Notes under the pieces: generated by a model | What the model saw: only the letters and a program-made list of their open reading frames with translations | Database searches by the model: none | What the model was told of the DNA's origin: nothing | Assembly: GCA_021805955.1 (NCBI GenBank) | Contig: JAJZDO010000065.1 | Span: 1 to 8,701, forward strand | Reading direction: 5' to 3' | Length of the DNA stretch: 8,701 bases | Origin: Acidobacteriota bacterium | GTDB lineage: Bacteria; Acidobacteriota; Terriglobia; Terriglobales; Acidobacteriaceae | Translations under genes and position numbers: made by a program | Part shown: positions 7,727 to 8,701 of the stretch, piece by piece | Position numbering within the stretch: the stretch's first letter is position 1 | Layout: each line of letters opens with the position of its first letter

Positions 7727-7794
7727 GGCTGCACTTCCGATACCATCGAAAGAGGATTGCGTCAGGCGTTGTTGAGATGTCGATCCCAAGCCGG

Positions 7795-7870
7795 TGTCAT
7801 CCTGAGCGCAGCGAAGGACCTCGCGTTTTATCGGCAAACCACAAGGTTCTTCGCTGCGCTCAGGATGACA
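7795..7870. repeat. Long intergenic palindrome of the 'CHPERSEEP' repeat type
   Basis: Two 27-base arms (7795-7821 and 7844-7870) are inverted copies, identical at 26 positions; the single difference (7817/7848) becomes a G-U pair in RNA, so the transcript can form an unbroken 27-bp hairpin with a 22-base loop. The arm starts TGTCATCCTGAGCGCAGCGA. This motif is a well-known multi-copy intergenic element in acidobacterial and some other genomes, and its chance translation gives CHPERSEEP on the minus strand, which often causes false gene calls. It sits in the 202-base gap between the M50 gene and trpS. No T-run follows on either strand, so it is not a standard terminator; it may stabilise or attenuate transcripts, or be a REP/MITE-like element. 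Confidence 0.85.
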
Positions 7871-7928
7871 AATCGCTCGAACCAACGTTCACCAGACCAA
7901 GGCATCTGCTAGTGAGTTCTTCGCGATC

Positions 7929-8701
7929 ATGACCGAATCTATCCAATTGAAGGCTGGCCAGCATCGCAGCGCATCACGGAAGCGCGTGCTGAGCGGGATG
8001 CGCCCCACAGGGAAGCTGCATCTCGGCAACTATATGGGCGCGCTTTACAACTGGCTCGATCTACAGCACAAGTATGAGTGTTATTTTTTCATCGCCGACT
8101 GGCACGCGCTCACCACGGATTACGCAGACACTTCGCATGTCAAGAAAAACATTCTCGACGTAGCGCTCGACTGGCTGGGCGCGGGTCTCGATCCGGAGCG
8201 CTCGACGCTGTTCGTGCAGTCATGGGTGCCGCAGCACGCGGAATTGCACCTGTTATTTTCGATGATTACGCCGCTTGGCTGGCTGGAGCGCGTGCCCAGC
8301 TATAAAGAGCAACAGCAGCAAATCGGCGACGTCGCGGCGGGCGGCAAGGACCTGAGCACCTACGGCTTTCTTGGCTATCCCTTGCTGCAATCGGCGGACA
8401 TCCTCATCTATCAAGCGGATTTTGTTCCAGTCGGCCAGGATCAGGTGGCGCACGTCGAGCTGACGCGCGAAGTAGCGCGAAGGTTTAATCAGATTTATCC
8501 GCGATTCAAGATTAGTCCAACCGCACCGCCTGAGATTAGGTTTCTACTTAGCGATCAATCTCGACAATTCACAACACATCCGTCACTAATGACCCCGCAG
8601 CAGTATGTATATCGCTTATTGAGTACGAACCCAATACATACTCAATATGCTGAGGTAGACCGGGTGCTTCCCGAACCGCAACATCTGCTCACGCCTTCGC
8701 A
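7929..8701 (+). CDS. trpS: Tryptophanyl-tRNA synthetase, N-terminal part, with an atypical internal insertion
   Basis: The frame is open to the window edge: 257 full codons of an expected 330-400. The class I enzyme charges tRNA-Trp with tryptophan using ATP. Marks seen are RVLSGMRPTGKLHLGNYMGAL (about 20-39), where HLGN is the HIGH signature; then FFIADWHALTT, DPERSTLFVQSWVPQHAELH, MITPLGWLERVPSYKEQ, GFLGYPLLQSADILIYQADF and VPVGQDQVAHVELTREVARRFNQIYP. Homologs usually move from here within a few residues to PEPxxLLTP and the KMSKS loop, which lies beyond the edge. Here about 54 residues (191-244) intervene before VLPEPQHLLTPS, in DNA of lower G+C. The frame is kept, so the gene looks functional. 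ATG 7929 has no good ribosome binding site and gives about 19 residues before the conserved region; GTG 7986 is an alternative that would cut very close to it. Confidence 0.93.
   Translation, partial: MTESIQLKAGQHRSASRKRVLSGMRPTGKLHLGNYMGALYNWLDLQHKYECYFFIADWHALTTDYADTSHVKKNILDVALDWLGAGLDPERSTLFVQSWVPQHAELHLLFSMITPLGWLERVPSYKEQQQQIGDVAAGGKDLSTYGFLGYPLLQSADILIYQADFVPVGQDQVAHVELTREVARRFNQIYPRFKISPTAPPEIRFLLSDQSRQFTTHPSLMTPQQYVYRLLSTNPIHTQYAEVDRVLPEPQHLLTPS
8499..8663 (+). other. In-frame low-G+C insertion inside trpS
   Basis: This covers codons 191-245, approximate ends. By hand count 8511-8660 has 66 G+C of 150 (44%), against 61 of 100 at 8101-8200 in the same gene. Codons such as CTA, ATA, TTA, AGG and AGT are frequent. 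The product (PTAPPEIRFLLSDQSRQF, then MTPQQYVYRLLSTNPIHTQY) has no recognisable domain, lacks intein splice-site residues, and is too short for an intein. It may be a lineage-specific surface loop or an inserted element. Confidence 0.55.
8602..8647. repeat. Two overlapping inverted repeats inside the trpS insertion
   Basis: AGTATGTAT (8602-8610) is the inverted copy of ATACATACT (8634-8642). TATTGAGTA (8617-8625) is the inverted copy of TACTCAATA (8639-8647). The two right arms overlap by four bases, so the two hairpins exclude each other. All four arms fall within the low-G+C insertion. Confidence 0.6.

Noticed and set aside
7508..7885. Minus-strand frame of 125 codons containing CHPERSEEP
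   Set aside because: It is the chance translation of the intergenic palindrome joined to the antisense of the M50 gene; a well-known false gene type.
8499..8663. The trpS insertion as an intein
   Set aside because: Too short, no Cys/Ser at the left junction and no His-Asn followed by Cys/Ser/Thr at the right.

Overview
The window (about 58-60% G+C by eye) reads as chromosomal DNA of a Gram-negative bacterium, most likely an Acidobacteriota member of the Terriglobia type. This is an inference from four things: the style of the proteins; a kdsB gene (Kdo-lipopolysaccharide synthesis); the layout M50 protease then trpS; and a copy of the intergenic palindrome whose chance translation contains 'CHPERSEEP', common in such genomes. 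No RNA gene, CRISPR array, insertion sequence or prophage gene is visible.

Layout. Bases 1-447 hold the C-terminal part of kdsB (CMP-Kdo synthetase). A secreted outer-membrane beta-barrel protein follows (523-1401). A convergent gap (1402-1734) carries a stem-loop at the barrel gene's stop codon and a likely intrinsic terminator for the opposite strand. Minus-strand genes sucC-sucD-ndk (4245 down to 1735) form a compact operon for succinyl-CoA synthetase and nucleoside diphosphate kinase. These link the substrate-level phosphorylation step of the TCA cycle with NTP balancing. A divergent spacer (4246-4413) separates this operon from trpD (anthranilate phosphoribosyltransferase). The plus strand continues with a periplasmic SIMPL-domain protein, an unrecognised protein with a beta-helix-like C-terminal part, an M50 site-2-type membrane protease, a long palindromic repeat, and trpS (tryptophanyl-tRNA synthetase), which runs off the right edge.

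Most of the window is ordinary housekeeping sequence. The clearest anomaly is in trpS. Between the Rossmann-fold part and the segment that normally leads to the KMSKS loop there is an in-frame stretch of about 54 codons (roughly 8499-8663). It has clearly lower G+C (about 44% against about 61% upstream in the gene), codons rare elsewhere in the window, and two overlapping 9-bp inverted repeats. It could be an in-frame palindromic element inserted in a protein gene, or a lineage-specific loop. Other points of interest are the 27-bp-arm palindrome between the M50 gene and trpS, and the unrecognised 211-residue protein. I saw no convincing new multi-gene system.
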